From CAZAMB01 sp964501365 (lineage in GTDB: Bacteria > Planctomycetota > Phycisphaerae > UBA1845), in the NCBI GenBank assembly GCA_964501365.1, contig CAZCST010000011.1, forward strand, positions 1-64,000: a DNA stretch of 64,000 bases, read 5' to 3'. Made by a program: the position numbers and the translations under genes. The notes below the pieces were generated by a model, which saw nothing but the letters and a program-made list of their open reading frames with translations, was not told the DNA's origin and searched no databases. Position 1 is the first letter of the stretch. Each line of letters starts with the position of its first letter. This document shows, piece by piece, positions 19,304-28,460 of the stretch.

Positions 19304-20488
19304 ATGGCTGATGCCATTGTTGTGCTGAATGCCGGTTCGTCGAGCATCAAGTTCTCGCTCTTTTCCCTGGGCGAGAAATCGTTGGATGTCGAGGCCCGTG
19401 GGCAGATCGAGGGCCTATTCACCTCACCCAAGTTTGTCTCGAAGGACGAAGCGGGCAAGGTGTTATCCGAAAAGTCGTGGGGAGAGGGGAAATCACTCGG
19501 ACATGAAGGCGCACTAGACCACCTCGTCGCATACCTTCGAGGAGAACTCAAGGTGCACCGACTGGTCGGAGTGGGGCATCGGATAGCACACGGCGGGCCG
19601 GAAATTAGCAGACCGCTCCGGGTGGACCCACAAGTCGTGACCAAGCTGGAGAAATTCATTCCGCTCGCTCCACTGCACCAGCCGCACAACCTGGCGCCAA
19701 TCCGCTTCCTCATGGATCGAGTTCCGCAACTGCCCCAGGTGGCGTGTTTCGACACTTCCTTTCACCGCTCGAACACGCAAATTTCGCAGATGTTTGCCCT
19801 GCCCATGGAATATTTCGAAACAGGCGTGCGCCGTTACGGTTTTCACGGTCTCTCCTATGAGTACGTCGCGTCGGTGCTGCCCGAGTACGACGACAAAGCC
19901 GCGCGAGGTCGAACCGTCGTGCTGCATCTTGGCAACGGTGCCAGCATGTGCGCGATGAACGCATCGCAGAGCGCCGCATGCACCATGGGATTCTGCGCGG
20001 TGGACGGCCTCATGATGGGCACGCGAAGCGGCTCGCTCGATCCGGGAGTCGTCCTCTTCCTCATGGCCCAGCGCGGCATGAGCGCACCGGAAATCGAGAA
20101 ACTCATCTATACCAGGTCCGGCCTCCTCGGCGTATCAGGCATATCCAGCGACATGCGGACGCTGCTGGCCAGCGATGATCCGCGGGCCAAGTTGGCGGTG
20201 GACCTGTACTTGTACCGCATTCAGCGTGAGTTGGGGTCTCTGGCTGCCGGACTGCAAGGTCTGGATTCGATCGTCTTCACTGGCGGCATCGGCGAAAATG
20301 CCGCCCTCATTCGCGCCCGAGTCTGTCGGGACGCGGCATGGCTCGGTATCGAGCTTGACGAGGGCAGCAATGCCAGGGGCGGTCCGCGGATCAGCCCTGC
20401 AAGCAGCCGGGTTTCTGCATGGGTTATACGAACAAACGAAGAGTTAATGATTGCCCGCCATACGCGAAAATTGCTCGGCCTTTGTTGA
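19304..20488 (+). CDS. ackA: acetate kinase
   Basis: Interconverts acetate + ATP and acetyl-phosphate + ADP; 394 residues, the usual length. Motifs in order: LNAGSSSIKF, VGHRIAHGG, ACFDTSFH, FHGLSYEYV, VLHLGNGASM, GTRSGSLDPG and FTGGIGENA. ATG 19304 gives the canonical start (MADAIVVLNAG). A GTG at 19292, overlapping the upstream stop as GTGA, would add four residues and is also possible. Third gene of the coupled trio. Together with the PTA domain and the downstream phosphoketolase it would convert acetyl-phosphate into ATP. Confidence 0.95.
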   Translation: MADAIVVLNAGSSSIKFSLFSLGEKSLDVEARGQIEGLFTSPKFVSKDEAGKVLSEKSWGEGKSLGHEGALDHLVAYLRGELKVHRLVGVGHRIAHGGPEISRPLRVDPQVVTKLEKFIPLAPLHQPHNLAPIRFLMDRVPQLPQVACFDTSFHRSNTQISQMFALPMEYFETGVRRYGFHGLSYEYVASVLPEYDDKAARGRTVVLHLGNGASMCAMNASQSAACTMGFCAVDGLMMGTRSGSLDPGVVLFLMAQRGMSAPEIEKLIYTRSGLLGVSGISSDMRTLLASDDPRAKLAVDLYLYRIQRELGSLAAGLQGLDSIVFTGGIGENAALIRARVCRDAAWLGIELDEGSNARGGPRISPASSRVSAWVIRTNEELMIARHTRKLLGLC

Positions 20489-20630
20489 TGGGTTATCTTG
20501 TCAAGGCGATACAGTTCAACCGCGCGGGATCGAAGTAGCCTGCGCTGAGGCGAAACCTGGATCCGCCTTGGAAACAAAAAGACGGAAAACCGGTAATCAA
20601 TTCGCTGGTAGTGGCATCGAAAACGGCGAG

Positions 20631-20635
20631 AGGAG
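20631..20635 (+). promoter_or_regulatory. Shine-Dalgarno site of the DUF3300 gene
   Basis: AGGAG lies 8 bp before ATG 20644 and decides that start over the in-frame upstream ATG at 20611. Confidence 0.6.
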
Positions 20636-20643
20636 ATGCAGTG

Positions 20644-22179
20644 ATGTTCAACGGATTCGTACGAACGCTGATCACAGGCGTAGCGATTCTTTGGGCCGCA
20701 GCGGGTTCAACTGTGCTAGCCCAACCGCAAAGCGCAGCGTCAGCTGGGGCCGACACACAACTCTTCAAGCCTGAGGAACTGGATCAACTGGTGGCGCCCA
20801 TCGCCTTGTATCCGGACTCGCTGGTCGCACAGATCCTCATGGCTTCGACCTATCCGATTGAAGTTGTCCAGGCCGAACGTTGGGCAAAGGAAAACAGCAG
20901 CCTTAAGGGTGATGCATTGGCCACTGAGTTGGAAAAGCAGCCCTGGGACGATAGCGTCAAGTCACTCGTGAATTTCCCGCAAGTTCTGACAATGATGAGC
21001 GAAAAACTCGACTGGACTACGAACCTCGGTGACGCGTTCATTGAACAGCAAAAGGCAGTGATGGATGCAATTCAAAAACTTCGGAAGAAGGCCAAGGACA
21101 ACGGCAATCTCGAATCGAATGAGCAACAAAAGGTGATCGTGCAGCCACCGGCCCCAGCCCCTCCTGGTGACACGACAACCACGACAACCACCACCACAGT
21201 TACCGAAACTTACATTATTGAGTCAGCGAGCCCGGACGTCATTTACGTCCCGACGTACAACCCAACGGTCGTCTATGGGGCGTGGCCGTATCCAGCGTAT
21301 CCCCCGTATTCCTATTACCCTGCCGGCTATGTAGCAACGGCCGCCGTGTCCTTTGGCCTGGGCGTAGCGGCAGGCGCCGCATGGGGGCATGCATGGGGAA
21401 ATTGTAACTGGGGTCATGGTGACGTAGATATTGATGTGCGAGGGGGCAATTCGTTCAACCGGACGAATATTAATAACTCCCGTAATGCCTCCAATGTCGG
21501 GAATCGAAATAACAATGTCCAGGGCGGTCGAAATTCCTGGCAGCACGATCCGTCCCATCGAAAAGGAGCGTCTTACCGAGATCAGAACACCGCAAACAAG
21601 TTTGGCGGCACATCGGCTAGAAATGCTGCACAATCGCGAGATTCGTTCCGTGGGCGTGCGGATGCAGGACGCCAGGATATCGCGCGCGGAGGCGCTGATC
21701 AGTTCAAGGGACGACAAGGACCGTCTGCGGGAACGATGGGCCAGCGCGGGCCAGGGTCTGCAGGTGGTGGCCGCGATCAACGCGGACAAGCTCCTTCCGC
21801 AGGAACACGTAATCAACCTAACCGTGGCGGATCGGCGAACCGGCCCCAGACCGCCGATCGATCTGCAAGTCCTTCGCAGAATCGCGGCGCTCAGAGCAGT
21901 CGTCCCAGCCAATCGCAGGGAAACCGTGGGGGAGCCTTCGACACCAGCTCGGGCAGTCGCGCGAAGAGTGAAAGCCAGCGCGGCCAGGCGAGCCGATCCA
22001 GTAGTCCGAGCAGGTCTGGGAGCTCGTCCCGTTCGTCAAGCGGCGGAGCATCGCGCGGCGGTGGTGGGTCGCGCGGTGGCGGAGGTGGTGCCTCACGTGG
22101 CGGCGGTGGCTCACGTGGAGGTGGTGGTGGACGTGGAGGCGGTGGTCGTGGACCCGGATACAGTCGGGAGGTGTATTGA
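20644..22179 (+). CDS. DUF3300 exported protein with Gly/Arg/Ser-rich tail
   Basis: A 511-residue exported protein. A signal peptide ends near VLAQPQ. The DUF3300 domain follows (about 30-200), recognisable from the LDQLVAPIALYPDSLVAQIL and ASTYPIEVVQAERW segments and the later DVIYVPTYNPTVVYG. A short Tyr/Pro-rich stretch precedes a hydrophobic Gly/Ala segment. The rest (about 265-511) is low-complexity Asn, Arg, Gln and Ser, ending in repeated SRGGGG units. Such tails suggest a flexible surface or nucleic-acid-like interaction, which is an inference. DUF3300 and DUF2950 genes often occur as a pair, as here: the stop overlaps the next start as TGATG. Function of the family is unknown. Confidence 0.88.
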   Translation: MFNGFVRTLITGVAILWAAAGSTVLAQPQSAASAGADTQLFKPEELDQLVAPIALYPDSLVAQILMASTYPIEVVQAERWAKENSSLKGDALATELEKQPWDDSVKSLVNFPQVLTMMSEKLDWTTNLGDAFIEQQKAVMDAIQKLRKKAKDNGNLESNEQQKVIVQPPAPAPPGDTTTTTTTTTVTETYIIESASPDVIYVPTYNPTVVYGAWPYPAYPPYSYYPAGYVATAAVSFGLGVAAGAAWGHAWGNCNWGHGDVDIDVRGGNSFNRTNINNSRNASNVGNRNNNVQGGRNSWQHDPSHRKGASYRDQNTANKFGGTSARNAAQSRDSFRGRADAGRQDIARGGADQFKGRQGPSAGTMGQRGPGSAGGGRDQRGQAPSAGTRNQPNRGGSANRPQTADRSASPSQNRGAQSSRPSQSQGNRGGAFDTSSGSRAKSESQRGQASRSSSPSRSGSSSRSSSGGASRGGGGSRGGGGGASRGGGGSRGGGGGRGGGGRGPGYSREVY

Positions 22180-23153
22180 TGAGATACTCTGAAAAGTGCA
22201 AGACCGTAGGTCACGGGTCCGTCCTCAGCGAGTCGAAACGCAACTGCCGGGGGTGCGCTGGGTTGCTGACGGTTGCAATTTGTTGTGTGGCTCCCGGATG
22301 CAGTTTGCGGCAGGAAAAATTTGCAACGCCGGAAGAAGCCGCCAGCGCGTTGGTGACGGCGGCCAAGTCCGAAGAAACGGACAGGGTAAAAAAAATACTC
22401 GGTCGTGGTGCGGACGACGTTATCGCTTCGGGAGATGAGGTTGCAGATCGGGTAGCCCGGGATAAATTTCTGCACGCATACGATGAAAAGCACTCGCTGG
22501 TGGCCGAGTCAGATAAAATGGTGACTCTGCAAGTCGGCTCCGAAGACTGGCCGATGCCAATTTCGATTGTCAAGAAATGGGGATCCTGGCGGTTCGACAC
22601 GCGTCGCGGAAAGGATGAGATCCTCAGCCGCCGGATCGGCCGCAATGAACTATCCGTTGAGCAGGTCTGCCTCGCCATTGTGGATGCCCAACGGGAGTAT
22701 TTTGAGAAGGACCGCAATGGCGACGGCGTGCCGGAGTATGCACAGAAGCTTGTCAGTGACCCCGGCGAGAAGAACGGATTGTATTGGGAAACCAGCAGCG
22801 AAGAGCCGCCAAGCCCCATCGGCCCACTTGTTGCCGATGCCGTTGAGGAGGGCTATGCGGGCAGGGAAAAAGACAGCACAGGGCGGCGACCTTATCATGG
22901 TTATTACTTCAAGCTATTGCGGTCGCAGGGGCCATACGCCCCGGGCGGTGCATACGATTATGTAGTGGACGGACGAATGACTAATGGATTTGCCATTGTT
23001 GCCTGGCCCGCAGAGTATGGCAACTCCGGCGTGATGACCTTTCTTGTAAGCCATCAAGGCATTGTTTACCAGCGAAACCTCGGCAGGCATACGGCGCGGA
23101 TTGCGAGCACAATGTCTGTGTTCGATCCCACTCCCCAATGGAGCATAGAGTGA
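22179..23153 (+). CDS. DUF2950 lipoprotein
   Basis: A 324-residue protein with an N-terminal hydrophobic segment ending in VAPGCS, a lipobox-like site. The DUF2950 family signature is visible: FATPEEAASALVTAA near the start, SVEQVCLAIVDAQREYF, DRNGDGVPEYAQKL, and FAIVAWPAEYGNSGVMTF near the end. Function is unknown; it is expected in the periplasm or membrane-anchored. ATG 22179 overlaps the DUF3300 stop, and its own stop overlaps the next start in the same TGATG fashion, so three genes are translationally coupled. Confidence 0.88.
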   Translation: MRYSEKCKTVGHGSVLSESKRNCRGCAGLLTVAICCVAPGCSLRQEKFATPEEAASALVTAAKSEETDRVKKILGRGADDVIASGDEVADRVARDKFLHAYDEKHSLVAESDKMVTLQVGSEDWPMPISIVKKWGSWRFDTRRGKDEILSRRIGRNELSVEQVCLAIVDAQREYFEKDRNGDGVPEYAQKLVSDPGEKNGLYWETSSEEPPSPIGPLVADAVEEGYAGREKDSTGRRPYHGYYFKLLRSQGPYAPGGAYDYVVDGRMTNGFAIVAWPAEYGNSGVMTFLVSHQGIVYQRNLGRHTARIASTMSVFDPTPQWSIE

Positions 23154-23734
23154 TGAGCATGAATCGTTGTATAGGCCAGGACCCGTACGCCCGAACTCCC
23201 CGCGCAGTTTGGTTTCTTCGGGCAATGCTTCCCGTTGCTTTCATGGTGATCGGCGGCTGTGCAACCAAGGGTCGGACCGGTGCCCTCGCCGGCAGCGGAG
23301 TCGGCGCGATCATCGGTCAGACAGCCGGACGCAGCACCGAAGCCACGTTGATCGGCGCCGCTGTGGGAACCGGTGTCGGATACATCATCGGCAACGAAAT
23401 CGACAAGAAAGAAGCAAAAGCCCTGGAAGCTCAAAACACAGTGCCGAACAATGCGCCGCTCGCGGGAACAAGCTGGAAAGTCACCAGCCTAGTCCGGGAC
23501 GAGCCACTCCCCAATCGTTCCATCGTCATCGATTTTCGAAACAATGGACGGGTCATCACAACGCGGACACTCCCGGACGGAAAAGTCGAACGTGCGGATG
23601 AAGCATACCGTGTTGTGGGAAACACGCTTATCATTAACAAGCCCGGCTACATCGTGAATGCAACGTACAGAATCGACGGCCGCGGGATGGTGGTCGAGGC
23701 TCCAAAGTTCCGTGCCGTGCTTGATCGGGTTTGA
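23153..23734 (+). CDS. glycine-zipper lipoprotein
   Basis: A 193-residue protein with a signal peptide ending in IGGCAT (lipobox). A glycine zipper follows (about 45-85: GALAGSGVGAIIGQ, TLIGAAVGTGVGYIIGNE), as in SlyB/OsmB-type envelope proteins. The C-terminal domain of about 90 residues (WKVTSLVRDEPLPN, TYRIDGRGMVVEAP) resembles a small lipocalin-like or META-like beta domain. ATG 23153 overlaps the DUF2950 stop; an ATG at 23159 is also possible. A role in outer-membrane stability is inferred from the class. Confidence 0.75.
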   Translation: MSMNRCIGQDPYARTPRAVWFLRAMLPVAFMVIGGCATKGRTGALAGSGVGAIIGQTAGRSTEATLIGAAVGTGVGYIIGNEIDKKEAKALEAQNTVPNNAPLAGTSWKVTSLVRDEPLPNRSIVIDFRNNGRVITTRTLPDGKVERADEAYRVVGNTLIINKPGYIVNATYRIDGRGMVVEAPKFRAVLDRV

Positions 23735-23891
23735 CCCGCGGGAATTACGACGATGCGTAACGCTCGGATCGACTCAATCTGTGTCTGAATTCATCGCGAT
23801 GTCCATGTGTCTGGGGTAAAATCGTGCAATGGCGGCTGCGCGTAGCAGTTGTAGCCACTGCGCAGGGTTCATCATTGGAGATACCTAAAGA

Positions 23892-24464
23892 ATGTCACTT
23901 CGAACAGAAAAATGTGCTTGTGCCGTTACCTTCGCCGCAACATTGTTGATCGCGACCGTCGGATGCCAGAGCAACAAATCCAATGGAGGCTCAGCGAGCC
24001 ACGAGAAGGAACAGACTCTTCATGAGGCCGTCCAGGAAACGATCGATATTTCCAAGACGCGCGATTCGGGAATGGCGAAGTGGTTTGATACGGCATATGG
24101 TTATGCCGTTTTTCCGGGCATTGGCGCCGGAGGCTTCATCATCGGCGGAGGACACGGCTCGGGTGAAGTGTACTCAGGCGGCATGCAGATCGGCACAGCA
24201 AAGGTCACGCAATTAAACGTCGGCGCCACATTTGGAGGCCAGGTGACGCAACAAATTCTTTTCTTCAAGGACAAGTTCGCGCTGGATAGCTTTACCAGGA
24301 GCAATTTTGAATTCGATGCGGCAGCTTCGGCCGTGGCCATCAAGTCCGGCGCCGCCGCCAGTGTCGATTACAACAATGGAGTCGCCGCATTCGTCATGCC
24401 AAAGAAGGGCGCCATGGTTCAGGCGTCGCTCGGAACGCAAAAATTTGCCTACACACCAAACTAA
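23892..24464 (+). CDS. SYLF-domain (YSC84/DUF500-like) lipoprotein
   Basis: A 190-residue protein with GGAG before ATG 23892 and a lipoprotein signal (ATVGCQ). The rest is a lipid-binding SYLF domain: KWFDTAYGYAVFPGIGAGGF, GSGEVYSGGMQIGTAKV, TQQILFFKDKFALDSF and FEFDAAASAVAIKSGA. In bacteria these proteins sit at the envelope, and some bind phospholipids. It is the fourth envelope protein in a row here. Confidence 0.88.
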   Translation: MSLRTEKCACAVTFAATLLIATVGCQSNKSNGGSASHEKEQTLHEAVQETIDISKTRDSGMAKWFDTAYGYAVFPGIGAGGFIIGGGHGSGEVYSGGMQIGTAKVTQLNVGATFGGQVTQQILFFKDKFALDSFTRSNFEFDAAASAVAIKSGAAASVDYNNGVAAFVMPKKGAMVQASLGTQKFAYTPN

Positions 24465-24529
24465 ACTGTTAGTATCCGAAGGCGCAACGTTTAAGGCCGT
24501 AGAGTTGGCTTACGAAGGCGGTATGGGTT

Positions 24530-25375
24530 ATGGGCCGAAAGACTGCGAAACCACTCAGATTGCCGAAAAAAAAGACAATCGACGAGTGGGAAAGTCAATG
24601 GCAGCGCAGCGCAAGCGCGGCTGTTGGACATGGATACGAGTTACCTGCGGACAATTCTGGGGCCGAGCGCGACTTTCTCACTCATACGCGCACACCTGAA
24701 AAGGAACGCGCGCGGCTCAAACGCATCGAGGCGGAGTTTGTTCGAGGGTTCAAAGGGCTGTATCAACTCGGCCCTGCGGTTACGGTGTTTGGTTCCGCCA
24801 GGTTCAAGGAGAACCACCATTATTACAAACTCGCACAAGCAGTTGGGGCGGAGCTGGCACGCGCCGGCTTCGCCACGCTGACCGGCGGCGGCCCCGGAAT
24901 CATGGAGGCCGCCAATCGCGGAGCGCATGAAGCCGGGGGGGCGAGCTACGGGCTGAACATCGTCCTGCCCCATGAACAGAGTGCAAATCCATACGTCGAT
25001 AAGAGCATTAATTTTCGCTACTTCTTCACTCGGAAAGTGATGCTGGTAAAGTATTCCTGTGCTTTTATCGTGATGCCCGGCGGGCTTGGCACGCTTGACG
25101 AGCTGTTCGAAGCGGCCACGCTGGTTCAATGCGGCAAGATTGGGCCGTTTCCCGTCATTCTCATGGATCAGAAGTTTTGGAAGGGGATGCGGGTCTGGGG
25201 CCAATTCATGATGAAACAGGGCGTGTATACCAAAGAGGAACTCAGTTTCGGCTGGGTGACAGACTCTGCTGCCGAAGCAGTGGATGTGATTCGACGAAGT
25301 CTACCTCCTGAAGTGCGCAGCCGGCTACGTCCTGCCAACCAACCCGCGCAGCGCACCCGAAAGAAGACAACATGA
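24530..25375 (+). CDS. LOG-family Rossmann protein (TIGR00730)
   Basis: A 281-residue protein with a charged N-terminal extension (about 75 residues) and the lysine-decarboxylase-like/LOG domain: VFGSARFKE, ATLTGGGPGIMEAANRGA, the signature PGGLGTLDE, and AATLVQCGKIGPFPVIL. LOG proteins are nucleotide 5'-monophosphate nucleosidases that release cytokinin-type bases in plants; many bacterial members cleave AMP. The start is not certain because no strong Shine-Dalgarno site precedes ATG 24530. The stop overlaps the MBL RNase gene as ATGA, which suggests linked nucleotide/RNA turnover. Confidence 0.88.
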   Translation: MGRKTAKPLRLPKKKTIDEWESQWQRSASAAVGHGYELPADNSGAERDFLTHTRTPEKERARLKRIEAEFVRGFKGLYQLGPAVTVFGSARFKENHHYYKLAQAVGAELARAGFATLTGGGPGIMEAANRGAHEAGGASYGLNIVLPHEQSANPYVDKSINFRYFFTRKVMLVKYSCAFIVMPGGLGTLDELFEAATLVQCGKIGPFPVILMDQKFWKGMRVWGQFMMKQGVYTKEELSFGWVTDSAAEAVDVIRRSLPPEVRSRLRPANQPAQRTRKKTT

Positions 25376-26763
25376 AAATCAAAGTCATTGGCGCTGCGGG
25401 CGGTGAAGTCACGGGTTCCGCCTACATGGTCGAAACAAAGCAGGCGCGCGTGCTGGTCGACTGCGGGATGTTCCAGGGCGGTAAGAAGTCGGAGTCGCTG
25501 AACCGTCCGCCTGCGCGTCCCAATTCAAAACTTGACTCCGTGCTCATCACACACGGCCACCTCGACCACACCGGGCGCCTGCCACTGCTTGCACAAATGG
25601 GTTGGAGCGGGCCGGTATTTGCGACTCCAGCCACGATCGAAATGTCATCGTTAATATTGCGTGATTCCGCGCGCATCCAGACCCAGGATGCGACGCGTAC
25701 CAATCGCCGGATGGCCCGCATGGGTAAACCACTGGTGGACGCCCTCTACACGGTTGAGGAAGCCGAAAGCATCATTGGTAATTTTCGTGAAGTACCCTAT
25801 CAGAAGCCGGTTGCCGTTGCACCGGGAATCCAGGCCGTATGGACTGAATCGGGGCACATGCTCGGCTCAGCCAGCATTCAGCTGATTGTCCAGGAGGACG
25901 GCCGTCAGAAACGTGTCGTGTTTTCGGGCGACATCGGCCCCAAAGCCATACCGATGCTGCGAAAATTCGCCCCGTTTCATGAGGCAGATCTGGTGTTCCT
26001 GGAATCTACCTACGGAGATCGGGATCATCGATCCTTCCGCGAAACCGTGGACGAATTTGTCGATGTGGTAAAGCTCGCCGTGAAAGCCGGAGGCAAGATC
26101 ATCGTGCCTACGTTTGCAGTGGGACGCGCCCAGTTGCTGACGAGTTTGCTCGCCTGGATGTTTCGTACCAAGAAAGTAAAACCGTTTCCAATCTTCCTCG
26201 ACAGCCCCATGGCCATCAAGGCAACCAATATCTACGTCAATCATCGCGAACTGTTTGACGACACCCTTCTCAAATTCATCAAAGATCGGCCGTTGAAGGC
26301 AGACCTGAAGTCGATGCAGATGACGGACAGCGCCGAACAGTCCAAGAAAATCAACGATGTGCCTGGACCATGCCTCATCATGGCCGGCGCCGGCATGTGC
26401 AACGGCGGACGCGTTCTGCATCACCTGAAAGAAAACCTCTGGAAACCAGAAACCCAGGTCCTATTTGTCGGATTTCAGGGGTACGGGTCGCTTGGTCGCA
26501 GGCTGATCGAAGGACAGAATCCGGTGACCATTCACGGTGAAAAAGTCGTCGTCCGTGCGAAGATGCACACGCTCAACGGTTTTAGTGCCCACGCCGGGCA
26601 GACGGAATTGTTGGAATGGTTCAGCGCCATTGCGGACTCCAAGCCGCGCGTGGTGTTGACGCACGGGGAAGACAGCCAGCGTAACGAACTCGCAAGACAG
26701 ATTGAGAAGCGATTTAGCCTCAAGAGCACGCTTCCCAATATGGGTGATGTAATCGAGGTTTGA
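25372..26763 (+). CDS. MBL-fold beta-CASP RNA-processing hydrolase
   Basis: A 463-residue metallo-beta-lactamase/beta-CASP protein of the RNA-specific (CPSF73/Ysh1-like) branch. The metal ligands are in THGHLDHTGRLP, TESGHMLGSAS and VFSGDIGPK. The FLESTYGDRDH segment, the beta-CASP insert (FAVGRAQL, FLDSPMAIKATN), the FSAHAGQTELLEW motif and VVLTHGE near the end complete the pattern. It is expected to act as a zinc endo- or exoribonuclease. Coupled to the LOG-family gene. Confidence 0.92.
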   Translation: MKIKVIGAAGGEVTGSAYMVETKQARVLVDCGMFQGGKKSESLNRPPARPNSKLDSVLITHGHLDHTGRLPLLAQMGWSGPVFATPATIEMSSLILRDSARIQTQDATRTNRRMARMGKPLVDALYTVEEAESIIGNFREVPYQKPVAVAPGIQAVWTESGHMLGSASIQLIVQEDGRQKRVVFSGDIGPKAIPMLRKFAPFHEADLVFLESTYGDRDHRSFRETVDEFVDVVKLAVKAGGKIIVPTFAVGRAQLLTSLLAWMFRTKKVKPFPIFLDSPMAIKATNIYVNHRELFDDTLLKFIKDRPLKADLKSMQMTDSAEQSKKINDVPGPCLIMAGAGMCNGGRVLHHLKENLWKPETQVLFVGFQGYGSLGRRLIEGQNPVTIHGEKVVVRAKMHTLNGFSAHAGQTELLEWFSAIADSKPRVVLTHGEDSQRNELARQIEKRFSLKSTLPNMGDVIEV

Positions 26764-26804
26764 TCCGACCATCGCAGATACAATACAAGCCGGGAAGGGG
26801 CGGT

Positions 26805-28385
26805 ATGAAAGAATTTGATCTGGGCATGCACGAACTCACCGTCCGGGAAGTGTTTCGCAACCTCCCCACCGGAAAACTGTACGAACACGCCATTCTCTAT
26901 GAAAAGGAATCCAGCATTGCGGATAACGGTGCGCTCGTGGCCTATTCCGGGGCCAAGACGGGCCGCTCCCCCAAAGACAAGCATGTCGTCCGGCACCCCA
27001 CCTCGGAGAAGGATGTGTGGTGGGGCAAAGTCAACATTCCCGTCGAACCGCAGACCTTTGCCATCAATCGAGAACGGGCCCGAGACTACCTCAACTCACT
27101 TGAGCGCCTCTACTGTTTTGATGGCTTTGCGGGCTGGGACCCAAAATACCGACTCAAAGTGCGCGTCATCTGCTCACGACCCTACCACGCGCTGTTCATG
27201 CATACGATGCTCATCCGACCGACCCGGCCCGAACTGGACAAATTCGGTGAACCCGATTTTGTGATTTACAACGCCGGCGCTTTCCCGGCCAACCGCCTGA
27301 CGGCGGGCATGGGCTCCAAAACCAGCATCGACCTGAGCTTCGAGGACCGGGAACTCGTCATCCTCGGCACCGAGTATGCCGGCGAGATGAAGAAGGGTGT
27401 CTTTACGGTGGTCAACTACCTCGCCCCAAAGCGGGGGATCCTTTCCATGCATTGCTCCGCCACCGCCGACAAACAAACCGGACGCTCCTCGCTGTTGTTC
27501 GGACTTTCGGGCACGGGGAAGACGACGCTGTCCGCCGACCCCAAGCGACATCTCATCGGCGACGACGAACATTGCTGGAGCGACGACGGCATTTTCAACA
27601 TCGAAGGCGGTTGCTACGCCAAGGCGATCAACCTCGCACCGGAATCCGAGCCGGAGATTTTTCAGGCCCTTCGATTCGGGGCCGTGCTCGAAAACGTGGT
27701 GCTCGAGCAGGATCACACGGTCGATTTCTCAGACACCAGTATTACGCAAAACACGCGTGGGGCATATCCGATCGAATTCATCCGCAGCGCAAAGGTTCCA
27801 TGCCTCGCCGGGCACCCCACCGACGTCATCTTCCTCACGTGCGACGCGTTCGGAATCATTCCACCGGTCAGCATGTTGTCGCCCGCACACGCCATGTATC
27901 ATTTCATCAGCGGCTACACTGCAAAGGTGGCAGGGACGGAGGTTGGAGTTTCCGAACCACAAGCGACCTTTTCTCCATGCTTCGGCGGACCGTTTCTGGT
28001 CTGGCATCCAAACAAGTATGCGGAATTGCTTTCGGCAAAGATGACTCGACACGAGGCCCGCGTCTGGCTTGTGAATACCGGATGGAGTGGCGGCCCCCAC
28101 GGAGTCGGCCAGCGGATCAAACTCTCCCACAGCCGGGCGATCATTGATGCAATTCACAGCGGAAAGCTGACGCGCGCCGCCAAACAGCGGGACCCGGTCT
28201 TCGGATTTGACGTGCTAACGGAATGTCCGGGCGTACCGCCGGAAGCATTGGTCCCGCGCAACGCATGGACCGACAGGGCCGCATACGACGCGTCGGCAAA
28301 GAAACTCGCCACCCTGTTTCGTGAAAACTTTGCAGCTTACGAGGCAGGCGTTAGCAGTGAAGTGCGGGCTGCCGGACCTGCGTGA
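26805..28385 (+). CDS. pckA: phosphoenolpyruvate carboxykinase (ATP)
   Basis: A 526-residue ATP-dependent PEP carboxykinase: oxaloacetate + ATP to PEP + CO2 + ADP, the entry step of gluconeogenesis. Motifs: AKTGRSPKDK (substrate region), TEYAGEMKKG, the kinase-1a P-loop GLSGTGKTTLS, HLIGDDEHCWSDDG (metal site), FEGGCYAK-like NIEGGCYAK, RGAYPIEFI and GWSGGPHGVG. ATG 26805 with AAGGGG upstream gives the usual length; a TTG at 26760 overlapping the previous stop would add 15 unconserved residues. Its place beside phosphoketolase and RpiB fits a central-carbon cluster. Confidence 0.95.
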   Translation: MKEFDLGMHELTVREVFRNLPTGKLYEHAILYEKESSIADNGALVAYSGAKTGRSPKDKHVVRHPTSEKDVWWGKVNIPVEPQTFAINRERARDYLNSLERLYCFDGFAGWDPKYRLKVRVICSRPYHALFMHTMLIRPTRPELDKFGEPDFVIYNAGAFPANRLTAGMGSKTSIDLSFEDRELVILGTEYAGEMKKGVFTVVNYLAPKRGILSMHCSATADKQTGRSSLLFGLSGTGKTTLSADPKRHLIGDDEHCWSDDGIFNIEGGCYAKAINLAPESEPEIFQALRFGAVLENVVLEQDHTVDFSDTSITQNTRGAYPIEFIRSAKVPCLAGHPTDVIFLTCDAFGIIPPVSMLSPAHAMYHFISGYTAKVAGTEVGVSEPQATFSPCFGGPFLVWHPNKYAELLSAKMTRHEARVWLVNTGWSGGPHGVGQRIKLSHSRAIIDAIHSGKLTRAAKQRDPVFGFDVLTECPGVPPEALVPRNAWTDRAAYDASAKKLATLFRENFAAYEAGVSSEVRAAGPA

Positions 28386-28460
28386 AGCACATTGCGATCG
28401 ATGGCCATGCGGTTATCACAACCCGGGCTCGCAACATCAACTTTTGGAGACTAACGCGCC

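Noticed and set aside
21170..21215. ACC-rich run as a possible microsatellite or regulatory repeat
   Set aside because: It simply encodes a poly-Thr linker in the DUF3300 protein.
21431..22192. 253-residue Arg/Ala/Val-rich frame on the plus strand
   Set aside because: Alternative phase of the low-complexity tail of the DUF3300 gene; the repetitive Gly/Arg codons open all frames.
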